DNA of 64,000 nucleotides from NCBI GenBank assembly GCA_003249255.1, contig QKJP01000048.1, positions 434,001 to 498,000 of the forward strand, written 5' to 3'. This document shows positions 38,436-47,709 of this stretch, in pieces. The first letter of the stretch is position 1. Each line of letters opens with the position of its first letter. The DNA comes from Bacteroidales bacterium (lineage in GTDB: Bacteria > Bacteroidota > Bacteroidia > Bacteroidales > Marinilabiliaceae). The notes beneath the pieces are model-generated. The model was not told the origin of the DNA. It was given only the letters and a program-made list of their open reading frames with translations, and made no database searches. A program made the translations under genes and the position numbers.

Positions 38436-38507
38436 GCTCCGTTCGTCTAGGGGTTAGGACGCCAGGTTTTCATCCTGGTAACAGGGGTTCGATTCCCCTA
38501 CGGAGTA
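38436..38507 (+). tRNA. tRNA-Glu (anticodon TTC), copy 1
   Basis: 72 bases. Acceptor GCTCCGT / ACGGAGT, anticodon arm CCAGG-TTTTCAT-CCTGG with TTC, and T arm AGGGG-TTCGATT-CCCCT. The sequence is identical to copies 2 and 3. It is the first element after a strong promoter. Confidence 0.95.
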
Positions 38508-38547
38508 CTAAAAAGAACGTAAAGTTAACAATTTAACTGTAGCAACG

Positions 38548-38799
38548 ATGGCAAATCATCAATCAGCAAAGAAAAGAATTAGACAAATTGAGAAGAAAAG
38601 ACTTCACAATAAATATTACGCTAAAACAGCTCGTAATGCGATGAAGGCTTTAAGAAGCACAACTGAAAAAGATGCTGCTACTGATCTTCTTCCAAAAGTT
38701 TCGTCGATTTTAGACAAACTTGCCAAAAGAAACATTATTCACAAGAATAAAGCAGCTAATTTAAAATCAAAATTAGCAAAGCACGTTAACAAGCTGTAA
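38548..38799 (+). CDS. rpsT: 30S ribosomal protein S20
   Basis: 83 residues, highly basic. It opens [22 protein letters not shown], the S20 signature, and ends in [24 protein letters not shown]. It binds 16S rRNA in the small subunit. It lies between tRNA-Glu copies 1 and 2 with 40- and 13-base gaps and must be cotranscribed with them, so tRNA processing should release its mRNA. Confidence 0.97.
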   Translation: MANHQSAKKRIRQIEKKRLHNKYYAKTARNAMKALRSTTEKDAATDLLPKVSSILDKLAKRNIIHKNKAANLKSKLAKHVNKL

Positions 38800-38812
38800 T
38801 TTCAGCTCTGCT

Positions 38813-38884
38813 GCTCCGTTCGTCTAGGGGTTAGGACGCCAGGTTTTCATCCTGGTAACAGGGGTTCGATTCCCCTACGGAGTA
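38813..38884 (+). tRNA. tRNA-Glu (anticodon TTC), copy 2
   Basis: Identical to copy 1 over all 72 bases. It starts 13 bases after the rpsT stop codon. Confidence 0.95.
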
Positions 38885-38976
38885 CAAGTCTAATTCATGA
38901 TAAACATGAGAGACTTATACCACTTGAATATACATTGCGTATTCAAGCACACCAAATCTTTTAATAAGCAAGCAAT

Positions 38977-39048
38977 GCTCCGTTCGTCTAGGGGTTAGGA
39001 CGCCAGGTTTTCATCCTGGTAACAGGGGTTCGATTCCCCTACGGAGTA
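38977..39048 (+). tRNA. tRNA-Glu (anticodon TTC), copy 3
   Basis: Identical to copies 1 and 2. It is followed at once by a terminator, so it ends the unit. Confidence 0.95.
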
Positions 39049-39050
39049 CA

Positions 39051-39080
39051 GGCCTTCCTCAAAAAGAGAAGGCTTTTTTT
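39051..39080 (+). terminator. Terminator of the tRNA-Glu / rpsT unit
   Basis: GCCTTC-CTC ... GAG-AAGGC with a one-base bulge is followed by TTTTTTT. Confidence 0.85.
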
Positions 39081-39142
39081 ATGTCTTCACTTTACATTCT
39101 CATATACCATTTCTATCTTTTTTTTGAAATGTTCGCTTGTAT

Positions 39143-39841
39143 ATGAGTCATCATCAACATTTATCCATAAAAGATTGGGCATTAGAAGATCGCCCAAGAG
39201 AAAAGCTACTGGCTAAAGGACTACAGTCTCTTTCTGATGCTGAACTATTAGCTATCTTACTGGGATCCGGGAGTCCCAAAGAAAGCGCTGTGGATCTGGC
39301 CAAGAAAATATTAAAAGATTGCAACCATAACTTACATGATTTAGGTAAGAAGTCGATCTCTGAATTAAAGAATTCTTATCATGGCATAGGGGATGCAAAA
39401 GCAATTTCTATTGTTGCTTCCTTAGAATTAGGACGACGAAGAAAAGGCAACGAGTCACCCGAAAAAGCAAAAATCACCTGCAGCCGGGATGCCTACAATA
39501 TACTATATCCCATGCTTTGTGATCTTCGTCATGAAGAATTTTGGATATTACTTTTGCATCGAACTTGCCAGGTCATTCGTCCGGTTAAAGTAAGTCAGGG
39601 TGGAGTTGGCAAAACCATAATTGATATAAAAATTATACTTAAAACAGCCATTGAAAATCTGGCCACGGCAATAATATTATGTCACAATCATCCATCCGGC
39701 AATACATACCCAAGTCCTGAAGACAAAGCAATTACAAAAAAACTAATAGAAGCCTGCAAATTAATGGACATACCGGTTCTTGATCACATCATTATTGGTG
39801 ATAATCAATACTATAGTTTTGGCGATGAAGGAATGCTGTAA
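39143..39841 (+). CDS. radC: RadC/MPN-type JAB domain protein
   Basis: 232 residues from the ATG at 39143 (an earlier TTG is unlikely). The N-terminus carries the family phrase DRPREKLLAKGLQSLSDAELLAILLGSGS with a helix-hairpin-helix-like segment. The C-terminal JAMM metal site is in CHNHPSGNTYPSPED (about 176-190) with the upstream Glu in HEEFWILLLH. Historically called a DNA-repair protein; its real role is not established. It overlaps the next gene by one base (TAATG), implying translational coupling. Confidence 0.93.
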   Translation: MSHHQHLSIKDWALEDRPREKLLAKGLQSLSDAELLAILLGSGSPKESAVDLAKKILKDCNHNLHDLGKKSISELKNSYHGIGDAKAISIVASLELGRRRKGNESPEKAKITCSRDAYNILYPMLCDLRHEEFWILLLHRTCQVIRPVKVSQGGVGKTIIDIKIILKTAIENLATAIILCHNHPSGNTYPSPEDKAITKKLIEACKLMDIPVLDHIIIGDNQYYSFGDEGML

Positions 39842-40719
39842 TGATTGAAACTCTAGACATAAAAAAACTACACTGTACCCAGATTGATCATATCAAATGG
39901 GACAAATGCATCAGTGAATCCAGCAATGGAATAGTATATGCTTATGCCTGGTACCTGGATATTGTTTGCGAAGACTGGGAAGCAATTGTCGTCAATGACT
40001 ATCAAATTGTACTTCCTTTGCCTATTAGTACCATTTTAAATTTTAAAGTCATTCGATTACCAGAATTAGTTCAGCAGTTGGGCTTTTTCTCACCTCAAAT
40101 ACTTGATCCTAAAACCATACGAGCCCTTTTGAAACATCTAAAATCCACTGAACTCGTATACACTTTTAATGCCTACAATCATCTGCCACAACAGATTCAA
40201 AAAAAAGGAAAACTGAAACATTACCATGTAATCGATTTAATTCCTTCAATGGATGTGATTGAAAAGCACTTTTCAAAAGAATGTATAAAGACCATACACG
40301 TGATGAACACCGAAAAAATCAGCGTTGTTCGTTCACAAAACCCCGCAGAATACATCTCCTTTAAACTAGCAAATTGCACTTTAAAAAAAAGCAGAAAGCT
40401 TGAACGCCTGATTGCTTATGCTATTAGATATAAAAGTGCAGGCACCTATGGGGCCTATAACAAATACAACCAATTAATTGCTCAGGCATTTTTATTAAAA
40501 ACCAATAATCGGATTGTATTGATTGATGCTTGTGATTCAACTCATGAGCGCGAAAACATAGGACTATGTGCTATAATCTACCACATCATAAAAGCCAACT
40601 GCGAATCTAATCTCACACTTGAATTTCCGTATCACTCAAAACTAATTGGACATCACTTCTCGGGAATAGAACATGAATGTTTACAATACGCTAAAGGGTG
40701 GTTAAAGTGGTTTAGTTGA
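39841..40719 (+). CDS. FemAB/GNAT-like acyltransferase of unknown substrate
   Basis: 292 residues, no signal peptide. The layout of an N-terminal HIKWDKCISES..GIVYAYAWYLDIVCEDWEAIV and a C-terminal GAYNKYNQLIAQAFLLKTNNRIVLIDACDSTHER resembles Bacteroidota proteins annotated as GNAT/FemAB-like. The GNAT acyl-CoA loop is not clear, so catalytic status is uncertain. It shares a TAATG junction with radC. It also stands at the border of the glycan region, where a related-looking protein is found (46352-47302). Confidence 0.6.
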   Translation: MIETLDIKKLHCTQIDHIKWDKCISESSNGIVYAYAWYLDIVCEDWEAIVVNDYQIVLPLPISTILNFKVIRLPELVQQLGFFSPQILDPKTIRALLKHLKSTELVYTFNAYNHLPQQIQKKGKLKHYHVIDLIPSMDVIEKHFSKECIKTIHVMNTEKISVVRSQNPAEYISFKLANCTLKKSRKLERLIAYAIRYKSAGTYGAYNKYNQLIAQAFLLKTNNRIVLIDACDSTHERENIGLCAIIYHIIKANCESNLTLEFPYHSKLIGHHFSGIEHECLQYAKGWLKWFS

Positions 40720-40800
40720 TCTTAAAATTTCTTAACAACCCTAACATTCATATATTTTTTCTACTTTCGTTCAGTATTAAGCAAAGCTTTGAAATAACAT

Positions 40801-41751
40801 ATGGTCTATTTTTCAGTCATTATCCCCTTATACAACAAAGAAAAAGACATTGTTAAAACAATTAACACTGTTCTTCAACAGTCTTTTAATGATTATGAAA
40901 TAGTTGTGGTAAATGATGGATCTACAGATAATAGTCTGGAAAATGTAAGTTCTATAAAGCACGAAAAAATAAAAGTTTTCTCTACTGAAAACCAAGGTGC
41001 AGCTAAAGCTAGAAATCATGGCGTTAAACAATCAAATGGCAAGTATATTGCTTTTTTAGATGCTGATGATTACTGGTATCCTAATCATTTAGAAAACATC
41101 CACCAGCTCATTAGTAAATTTCCTTCAGGAAAATGGTTTGCTACAGCATATGAAATAAAACACAAACAAAACTTCATTTTACCAATGGATGCCCCTCCTA
41201 TGTACAATGAGATGAATTGGCAAGGTGAAATAACGGATTTCTTCAACAACTCATTAAGAGATTGCATGGCATGGACGTCTGCAGTTTGTATGAAAAAAGA
41301 TTTTTTCGAATCACTCAATGGCTTCAATGCATTATTTCAAACCGGGCAAGATGTAGACTTATGGATTAGAGCGGCTCTTAAAAGTAATTTGTATTTTTCG
41401 AACAAAATAAGTGCTCAATACAACCTTTTAGGTTCCAACCGATTGACCAATATTCCAACCAAACAAAAAAGACACATGGATTTGGATCAATTCAAAAATG
41501 ATGAGGCCAATAATCCATCATTAAAAAAATACTTGGATCTCATCCGCTATTCCTATGTGATTAAATTTAAAATCTGTAATACTCCAGATGTTTGGAAACC
41601 GGCGTTAAGCAATCTAAACAAAACCAATCTCACTTCTTCCCAAAGATTCTTAATGACTTTAAACGGAAATATTCTTCAACTACTATGGAATTTTAAAGCT
41701 TATATTGCTCAAAAAGGAATGCGCCTAAGAACCTCTAAAAAAATTAAATAA
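40801..41751 (+). CDS. Glycosyltransferase family 2
   Basis: 316 residues. GT-A fold signatures: FSVIIPLYNKEKDIVKTINTVLQQS (2-27), VVVNDGSTDNS (about 36-46, nucleotide binding) and the metal-binding DxD-type AFLDADDYW (about 84-92). FQTGQDVDLWIRAAL marks the acceptor-side region. Inverting transfer from a nucleotide sugar to a surface glycan is expected; donor and acceptor are unknown. It is convergent with the flippase gene, with only 2 bases between stop codons and no terminator between. Confidence 0.92.
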   Translation: MVYFSVIIPLYNKEKDIVKTINTVLQQSFNDYEIVVVNDGSTDNSLENVSSIKHEKIKVFSTENQGAAKARNHGVKQSNGKYIAFLDADDYWYPNHLENIHQLISKFPSGKWFATAYEIKHKQNFILPMDAPPMYNEMNWQGEITDFFNNSLRDCMAWTSAVCMKKDFFESLNGFNALFQTGQDVDLWIRAALKSNLYFSNKISAQYNLLGSNRLTNIPTKQKRHMDLDQFKNDEANNPSLKKYLDLIRYSYVIKFKICNTPDVWKPALSNLNKTNLTSSQRFLMTLNGNILQLLWNFKAYIAQKGMRLRTSKKIK

Positions 41752-41753
41752 GC

Positions 41754-43019
41754 TTACTTTGAATACAGTCGGTAGAGTATATAAACTAAAACAAGAGCTA
41801 TAAAATTACAAGCCAGATAAGCATAAGCTGCACCGATAATACCGTAGGAAGTAATAAAAATATAGCTGAGAATAACAATAATAAGGCCAAGTATTAACTC
41901 ATTAAAAATATAAGCCTTAACACTTTCCCGCATCAACAATACTGTTGCATAAAACCATGTCATTATTTTTAGGACATCACCAATGCAATAAAACAAAAAG
42001 AATGGTTCCATTCCGGAGAATTCATCTGAATAGAGTAGTGTAATTACAACATCTCGCAATAAATAAATAAGTAAACATCCAATTGCAACTAAAGGGACTA
42101 CAATGAAAAGGCTTGACCTAACTTCTGTTCTGACCTTATCGAAAGTTCGTAATTCTGAAATTCTCGGATGAAAATACAAACCTAATGAAGTAGTTATTAT
42201 GGAAGTATAAGTCATCGAGATCCATTTCATACCATCCCACAAACCAGCTTCGCCCAATGAACAATGTGATATCGAAATATTTCTTAAAACGATTTGAGTC
42301 AGAGGGGCTACAATAACAGCTACCAGCATCATGATACTAAAGCTCAATAGCCTTTTTGAAATCATCTTTGAAAAAACCACTTTAAGTTTATTCTTCAAAA
42401 GCAACCTACCTGCAATTAAACCTAAAACAACCGATGCTATGATTTGAGACCAGATAGCACCCTTTACTCCCCAATAATAGGCTCCTGGCATTAATAATAA
42501 AAATAAACACAGATTGACCGTAATGTTATACTTTATGAAGGCATTGTAGTTCTTTTGACCTTTTAACACTGCCAGGCAAACATTACTCAATGCTATAAAA
42601 ACAACATACAGACTTGCTATTTGAAAAATTGATTCATAATCTGAACTGTGAAATAGTAACTCCGACCAAAAACTTGCACCAATCAATAAACCTAAAGAGA
42701 TGACAAATGAAAACCCAATTGCTAGAATGACTGAGGTTGAAATAACAAAACGTGTTCGTCGAAAAGAGTCTTTACTGGTTGCTATCAATTTGGTAATACC
42801 ATTATTAGTCCCTCCAAGAGAAATGGTAGCAAAGAACACTTGTAAATCATTAAACTGGCGGAATAATGTCATACCGGACGGCCCTAATAAAACTGAAACG
42901 AGTTTTATTTTTAAGACTCCAATAATAAACTGCAAAACCACATTGAAGGAATTTTTACCGGAGACCCGAACCAAATCACTTGATTTTAACTTTGAAATAT
43001 GCGCTTTTATCTCTTTCAT
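41754..43019 (-). CDS. Wzx-like O-antigen translocase (polysaccharide flippase)
   Basis: 421 residues with about 12 hydrophobic segments, typical of the PST/MATE flippase fold. The N-terminal GKNSFNVVLQFIIGVLKIKLVSVLLGPSGM resembles WzxE-type O-antigen translocases. It would move undecaprenyl-linked repeat units across the inner membrane. It is the last gene of the seven-gene minus-strand operon (48116 to 41754). Start is 1 base after the stop of the upstream glycosyltransferase. Confidence 0.85.
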   Translation of the reverse strand: MKEIKAHISKLKSSDLVRVSGKNSFNVVLQFIIGVLKIKLVSVLLGPSGMTLFRQFNDLQVFFATISLGGTNNGITKLIATSKDSFRRTRFVISTSVILAIGFSFVISLGLLIGASFWSELLFHSSDYESIFQIASLYVVFIALSNVCLAVLKGQKNYNAFIKYNITVNLCLFLLLMPGAYYWGVKGAIWSQIIASVVLGLIAGRLLLKNKLKVVFSKMISKRLLSFSIMMLVAVIVAPLTQIVLRNISISHCSLGEAGLWDGMKWISMTYTSIITTSLGLYFHPRISELRTFDKVRTEVRSSLFIVVPLVAIGCLLIYLLRDVVITLLYSDEFSGMEPFFLFYCIGDVLKIMTWFYATVLLMRESVKAYIFNELILGLIIVILSYIFITSYGIIGAAYAYLACNFIALVLVYILYRLYSK

Positions 43020-43020
43020 G

Positions 43021-44109
43021 CTAGCACATCTTCTGCCAAAAATCTAAATACTTTTGAGCTACTTGAATGTAATTATGGTGCTTTACCACAAACTCTCTGC
43101 TTCGTAACGAATACTCCTTTAATTTTGATTTATTAAGCAAGAGTTGCTCAAAGGCATGATACATTTCGCCTTCAGTAACATTTAAATCGATAATTGGATG
43201 TGTTTCAAAATCTTCTAAGGCTGAATACATTTCTGCTCCACCTCCAACAATTAAACCTTTGGATAAAGCTATTAAGCCATTCATCCCAATACCATAGGAA
43301 TAACGCTGATCCAATAAAACATGAGAACTATTCAGCATCTTTTGATATTCTTGAAATGGAACCGATGTAACTATTCTTAATTCCATATCATTCGGGTAGT
43401 TTTCCAAGAGTTTATTTAATACTCTTTCCATAACATCTACACCTTTTCGCACTTCTCGCCCCTTTTGTTTTCCTAAAAAGAAATGAACCTTTTCAACATC
43501 CGGCTGAATAGTACTTACATAAGGATACAAATCGGTATTTAATGGTAGAGGGATGTAAGTAGTTTTGTCGGGAAAACTAGCCTTATGGGCAAGGTAGTAA
43601 CCAACACTACAAGCTGTTATCCCGGTAGCATATTCTGCCACCATTTTATTCTGCCGGGCAATTTCTTCATCTCCAGCATCCTGTATATACTTTTGTATTT
43701 CTGGATCACCTTCAATATCGGGCACTTGAAAAACTGAATATTTAAGATGACCATCCAAAGCATAATTACTATAATAATGATCCATCCCGTTAGCTCCTAA
43801 AAAAATATTCTTGTTACGCCTTTTGATGAACTCCCAAAATATTTTATTGAAGCCCCATGAAGTACTCAATGGATTACAATGAATCATTTGGACAACATCA
43901 TAACCTTGAAGCTTGGGGAGAGCTTTTATTATCTTAGCTATAAACCGAATGCGCTTAAATTTATCAGGTTGAGCCAAATCGATATCGCGATCATAGTTTT
44001 TCCAGCCATCTCCAGTTGATGCAATGGTCACATCAACTCCCAATTCTTTTAATCCTTTGGAAAGAGTTAAATGCAAACCACTATAATCTCCTAGCAACAA
44101 AACCTTCAT
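43021..44109 (-). CDS. GT-B fold glycosyltransferase
   Basis: 362 residues. The N-terminus (MKVLLLGDYSGLHLTLSKGLKELGVDVTIAS) is the first Rossmann strand and helix of a GT-B enzyme. The C-terminal half has LDQRYSYGIGMNGLIALSKGLIVGGGAE and EDFETHPIIDL, matching the nucleotide-sugar-binding E-x7-E area of GT4-like enzymes, though divergent. Cytoplasmic or membrane-associated; substrates unknown. Third from the end of the operon, 3 bases after wbqC. Confidence 0.78.
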   Translation of the reverse strand: MKVLLLGDYSGLHLTLSKGLKELGVDVTIASTGDGWKNYDRDIDLAQPDKFKRIRFIAKIIKALPKLQGYDVVQMIHCNPLSTSWGFNKIFWEFIKRRNKNIFLGANGMDHYYSNYALDGHLKYSVFQVPDIEGDPEIQKYIQDAGDEEIARQNKMVAEYATGITACSVGYYLAHKASFPDKTTYIPLPLNTDLYPYVSTIQPDVEKVHFFLGKQKGREVRKGVDVMERVLNKLLENYPNDMELRIVTSVPFQEYQKMLNSSHVLLDQRYSYGIGMNGLIALSKGLIVGGGAEMYSALEDFETHPIIDLNVTEGEMYHAFEQLLLNKSKLKEYSLRSREFVVKHHNYIQVAQKYLDFWQKMC

Positions 44110-44112
44110 ACA

Positions 44113-44823
44113 CTACTCTATTTTGAATTTCTTCATCATTTCCTTAACCTCATCAGGATGATTAAACATCAACACATCAACGATTGACAACAAAGGGACA
44201 AATTCATTTTTAAATTGCTTATAACTCACATCTAATGATGATAAATATTCAAGGTTAACTCCTTGTGCTGAGAAATAATCTTTCTTATGAATTTCTTCTC
44301 CCCAAATAACATTTACATAGTTAGAAAAACCTTGCTGCTTGGTTATTTCTATCAAGCGATCTGATTTCCACATTCCAAAAGTCTCTGGAGAACATTCTGA
44401 AGAACGATCATAAACCAACTCTTTTCCTAAATACCTATAAACCTCTACAATTGAATGAATGGCCACATCTGAAATACTCTCGAAAGGCCTAGAAAATGTT
44501 TTGCAGATTACTTCCATTACTTCATTGTAATAAGGGGCTTTACAGTAAGCATGTTCCAATTGTTTATAGGTCTTCTTTTTGAATTTCTCATCCATTAAAA
44601 CCAGAACTTCACAGGTTTTTTTGTTTTGAGATGCACCTTTGACCGGAATCGTAATTAATAGATCTTTACCTCCCAATAAAATCCTGTTGCGATTAATCCA
44701 CCCTGCTGTGATATAACTGATATCATCATAAAAAATAATCTTATCTGATGCTTCTATCAAGTGAAAATAATTGATGTATGGAAATATGTAAGGTTGCGTA
44801 ATCGCAAGTCTTTTATTTATCAT
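44113..44823 (-). CDS. WbqC family protein
   Basis: 236 residues from the ATG at 44823, chosen because the family starts M..KRLAITQPYIFPYINYF; a longer frame overlaps the gene upstream. Further blocks: DKIIFYDDISYITAGWINRNRIL and LLITIPVKGASQ, then a C-terminal GVNLEYLSSL. The family is encoded in many O-antigen loci and may transfer an amino acid or other group to amino sugars; the reaction is not established. It fits the 3-amino sugar predicted here. Confidence 0.9.
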   Translation of the reverse strand: MINKRLAITQPYIFPYINYFHLIEASDKIIFYDDISYITAGWINRNRILLGGKDLLITIPVKGASQNKKTCEVLVLMDEKFKKKTYKQLEHAYCKAPYYNEVMEVICKTFSRPFESISDVAIHSIVEVYRYLGKELVYDRSSECSPETFGMWKSDRLIEITKQQGFSNYVNVIWGEEIHKKDYFSAQGVNLEYLSSLDVSYKQFKNEFVPLLSIVDVLMFNHPDEVKEMMKKFKIE

Positions 44824-44836
44824 GAATAAATTTTTA

Positions 44837-46348
44837 TTAATGTTGCTTCCATATAGTAACCTTTCCATTGGTATCAACTTTCTCAACCAAGGATAAAAAG
44901 TACGGATGCTGTTTTACCACATTTTCTTCAAAGGTTTTATTATACGTAACAATGGCATCATATTTTTGAGAGACGATATCTGAAAAACCTTCCAAATCCC
45001 TACCCCCTATTCGATAAACATCACGTCGCCAACCAATTTGAGGAATATTCCAGCCTGTTTCACAAATAATTAACACTTTATTATCTACTGGAATATTTTC
45101 TTCTAAATAATCTGCACTTTCTCGAAATGCCGCGAAACGATCGTCATCTCCTCCACTAAAAACATTAATCAGTTCAGGATTATACCTCTTATTTTGAACA
45201 TATAAGCACAAGACTACTGATGAGATGAACAAAAATACACTGTAGACTAAACCCTTTTTTATAAATAACTTCTCAACACTCACATTTATTGCCAAGAAAA
45301 CTAATAACATCGTTAAAACCGGCAACCATACATCAATGGAGTAGTAATCATGAATACTCACATTGACAATCATTAAAACAGAGAACAATAATGATCCTAA
45401 AGCAGTAATTCCGATCCACCCAATCAAAAACATATTACAGCTCTTCCATTTCTTTTGTTTTATAAAAAGCACTATCAATGTGCACAGAAATAATAGATGA
45501 GATGGAGGAAGAAAAAACTTTGCATACATTTTTACTATAGTCAAAGCATAATATATAATAGCAGAAAAAGACTCTGCGGGTAGTGGATAGTTGATAAATA
45601 TAGATCCGTATTTATCAGCCAATAATTTATTATAAAAAAAGTATACCAATACTACAAATAAACCACCACAACATAGCACAACTCCTCGATTCCAGGTTTT
45701 ATTTTCAAACCACTTCAACACAAATATTGATAAAAGAGCTATAAGGGGTATTATTTGAATAAAGCGCATTAAAGCCGCCAAAGACAACAAGCCTACTCCC
45801 AACGCCAAATACCTTATATTATGTTGTAAATAAATATGCCTCAGCACAAAACTAAAGCCGACTAAAAAGACACCAAAAGCAGCTGCACAAACATGAAAAC
45901 CATCCTGATAAAACACATAACAAGGTTGCAGTAAAATGAAAGCAGATAGTGACAATGCCACAATTTTTCCACGGATATCATACAGAGCCTTATAGAAAAA
46001 AGCCAATCCTATAAAACTAAATATCATGGAGATTAAGCGAAAAATCAAAGGGGCGGTTCTTCCTGTTAGTTTATAACCCATTGCAACTAAATAATGCAAA
46101 AGAGGAAAATCTACCGCTGTAATACCCTGAGGATTATCAAGGGCTTTCAAAGGAGGGTATTGATGATTTAAAGCATAAGTTTTAGGATGAAAAAAATCAA
46201 AACCATTATCGATAAATCCAAGGGCTAATGCATAATGATCTGCCTGCGCCCAAACATACGAACTCATCGGTTCTTGATAAATGCTTTTATAATGAAAAAC
46301 AGCCGCTAAACTAAAAAACAAAACTAAAAATGGAAGAAACTTTCTCAT
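44837..46348 (-). CDS. GT-C membrane glycosyltransferase (ArnT/PMT-like)
   Basis: 503 residues with about 11 membrane helices. The first luminal loop carries acidic residues in SYVWAQADHYALALGFIDNG, as in GT-C enzymes where an Asp/Glu is catalytic. A C-terminal soluble part (about 390-503) ends the protein. It probably uses a polyprenyl-linked sugar on the periplasmic side. Donor unknown. It lies 3 bases after the FemAB-like gene and 13 before wbqC. Confidence 0.8.
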   Translation of the reverse strand: MRKFLPFLVLFFSLAAVFHYKSIYQEPMSSYVWAQADHYALALGFIDNGFDFFHPKTYALNHQYPPLKALDNPQGITAVDFPLLHYLVAMGYKLTGRTAPLIFRLISMIFSFIGLAFFYKALYDIRGKIVALSLSAFILLQPCYVFYQDGFHVCAAAFGVFLVGFSFVLRHIYLQHNIRYLALGVGLLSLAALMRFIQIIPLIALLSIFVLKWFENKTWNRGVVLCCGGLFVVLVYFFYNKLLADKYGSIFINYPLPAESFSAIIYYALTIVKMYAKFFLPPSHLLFLCTLIVLFIKQKKWKSCNMFLIGWIGITALGSLLFSVLMIVNVSIHDYYSIDVWLPVLTMLLVFLAINVSVEKLFIKKGLVYSVFLFISSVVLCLYVQNKRYNPELINVFSGGDDDRFAAFRESADYLEENIPVDNKVLIICETGWNIPQIGWRRDVYRIGGRDLEGFSDIVSQKYDAIVTYNKTFEENVVKQHPYFLSLVEKVDTNGKVTIWKQH

Positions 46349-46351
46349 GTA

Positions 46352-47302
46352 TTAATCTATCATTTTTTCAGGATGATAACTATAAGCATCTACCACAGCA
46401 GCTCTAGCTCCAAAACCTTCTTTTTGAGTATTTAAGCCAAGATTTATTTCCATTCCTCCAGTTCCATTGGATGATCCAAAATCCAAATACTTAAAGTCGG
46501 CTTGATAACGATCTATTATGTAATGGTAAAGCGCGTCAATAGCCCCAATTTCTTTTCCTTTTTCAGAAGCATGGGCATACTGAACTTTTACCACATTCTT
46601 AAACAAGTACAACACTGCTCCTCCAACCATTTCGTCACCGAGACAAACACTGATTAGTTGAATGTTTTTTGGAAATTTTTCTTTAAGAAACAGCAGCTCT
46701 TCACAGCTATGCACTGGCTTTGCATTAAAGCGCATTGCCATGTTTGTCTCCATTATTTCCCAGAAAGTCTCATATTGAATACTATCATCAATCACTACTC
46801 CAGCCTCTATGGCTTTCTTATAATTACGGCTCCGGTTTCTCGAAATATTTTTTGGCAATGAAAAATCAATAACCGAAGTTATATTTCGACTAATCAACTT
46901 TGCACCACATCGATACAGAAGATACAAATCTTCATCACCAAAATTATCTTTGTAAAATTGAGGTTGAAATTTATAGATTACTTCAATTATACCTGAATCA
47001 ACTAGATATTGGTTAATGGCATTAAACCAAGAAATTATTTTTGAGGTTATACTATTATTTTGAATGACCATTCCTCCAAAGGTCAAGCCTTGATGAGTAT
47101 ACACTATTGAGTTTGATATATTAGCAGGCAAAAGCAAACTAAGTTTATTCTTTTCAAACACCATCAATGAAAAATCTTCAAAACGATCACTATGGTATTC
47201 CATATAGTCACGATAAAAAAGAAATGAACCATTCTTCGCCATGGCATTAAAAGTATCCCAAAGCTCTTTATCTTCCTGTTGATACCTTCTGACCTCTATC
47301 AT
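46352..47302 (-). CDS. FemAB-like GNAT acyltransferase
   Basis: 316 residues with a tandem GNAT-like layout. The first half has SFLFYRDYMEYHSDRFEDFSLMVFE and LLLPANISNSIVYTHQGLTFGGM, and the second LISVCLGDEMVGGAVLYLFKNVVKVQYAHASE and KYLDFGSSNGTGG. This is the pattern of FemAB-type proteins in surface-glycan loci. It may acylate or aminoacylate the amino sugar made by the FdtA/FdtB enzymes. It overlaps the upstream ketoisomerase gene by 4 bases (ATGA). Confidence 0.75.
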   Translation of the reverse strand: MIEVRRYQQEDKELWDTFNAMAKNGSFLFYRDYMEYHSDRFEDFSLMVFEKNKLSLLLPANISNSIVYTHQGLTFGGMVIQNNSITSKIISWFNAINQYLVDSGIIEVIYKFQPQFYKDNFGDEDLYLLYRCGAKLISRNITSVIDFSLPKNISRNRSRNYKKAIEAGVVIDDSIQYETFWEIMETNMAMRFNAKPVHSCEELLFLKEKFPKNIQLISVCLGDEMVGGAVLYLFKNVVKVQYAHASEKGKEIGAIDALYHYIIDRYQADFKYLDFGSSNGTGGMEINLGLNTQKEGFGARAAVVDAYSYHPEKMID

Positions 47303-47709
47303 TTCTGCACTTTAAAATCTTCGTAATCTCTTATGTAATCCCTTTCGTCATAGACATCAGATGCCATAACTAAAACAACACTCCCGGAACTAAAACTGAT
47401 CAGCTCACGCCATATTCCGGGTGCAATATATAAACCTTTGTTTGGGCTATTTAAAAAAAATGTTTTTTTCTCGCTCCCATCATCAACCACAATTTCGAAA
47501 CTACCTGCACCGGCAATTACATATTCATGCTGCTCAATATGCGCATGCCCGCCCCGCTCAGCTCCGGATGGGATATCATACGTGTAATAAACTCGCTTTA
47601 CATCAAAAGGGATGGCTCCGTTTCCTTCTAAAAATGACAAGCTACCACGATCTGATCCTTCCTTGGGCAAAGAGATCATCCTACATTCCTTGATACTTGT
47701 TTTTTTCAT
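47299..47709 (-). CDS. FdtA/QdtA-like dTDP-sugar 3,4-ketoisomerase (copy 1)
   Basis: 136 residues, a single cupin. Signatures: VKRVYYTYDIPSGAERGGHAHIEQHEYVIAGAGSFEIVVDDG (about 38-79), with the His pair of the WxcM/FdtA family, and NKGLYIAPGIWRELISFSSGSVVLVMASDVYDERDYIRDY. The enzyme isomerises dTDP-4-keto-6-deoxyglucose to the 3-keto sugar, the substrate of FdtB-type aminotransferases. It is a close tandem paralogue of the upstream gene, overlapping it by 4 bases. Confidence 0.88.
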   Translation of the reverse strand: MKKTSIKECRMISLPKEGSDRGSLSFLEGNGAIPFDVKRVYYTYDIPSGAERGGHAHIEQHEYVIAGAGSFEIVVDDGSEKKTFFLNSPNKGLYIAPGIWRELISFSSGSVVLVMASDVYDERDYIRDYEDFKVQK

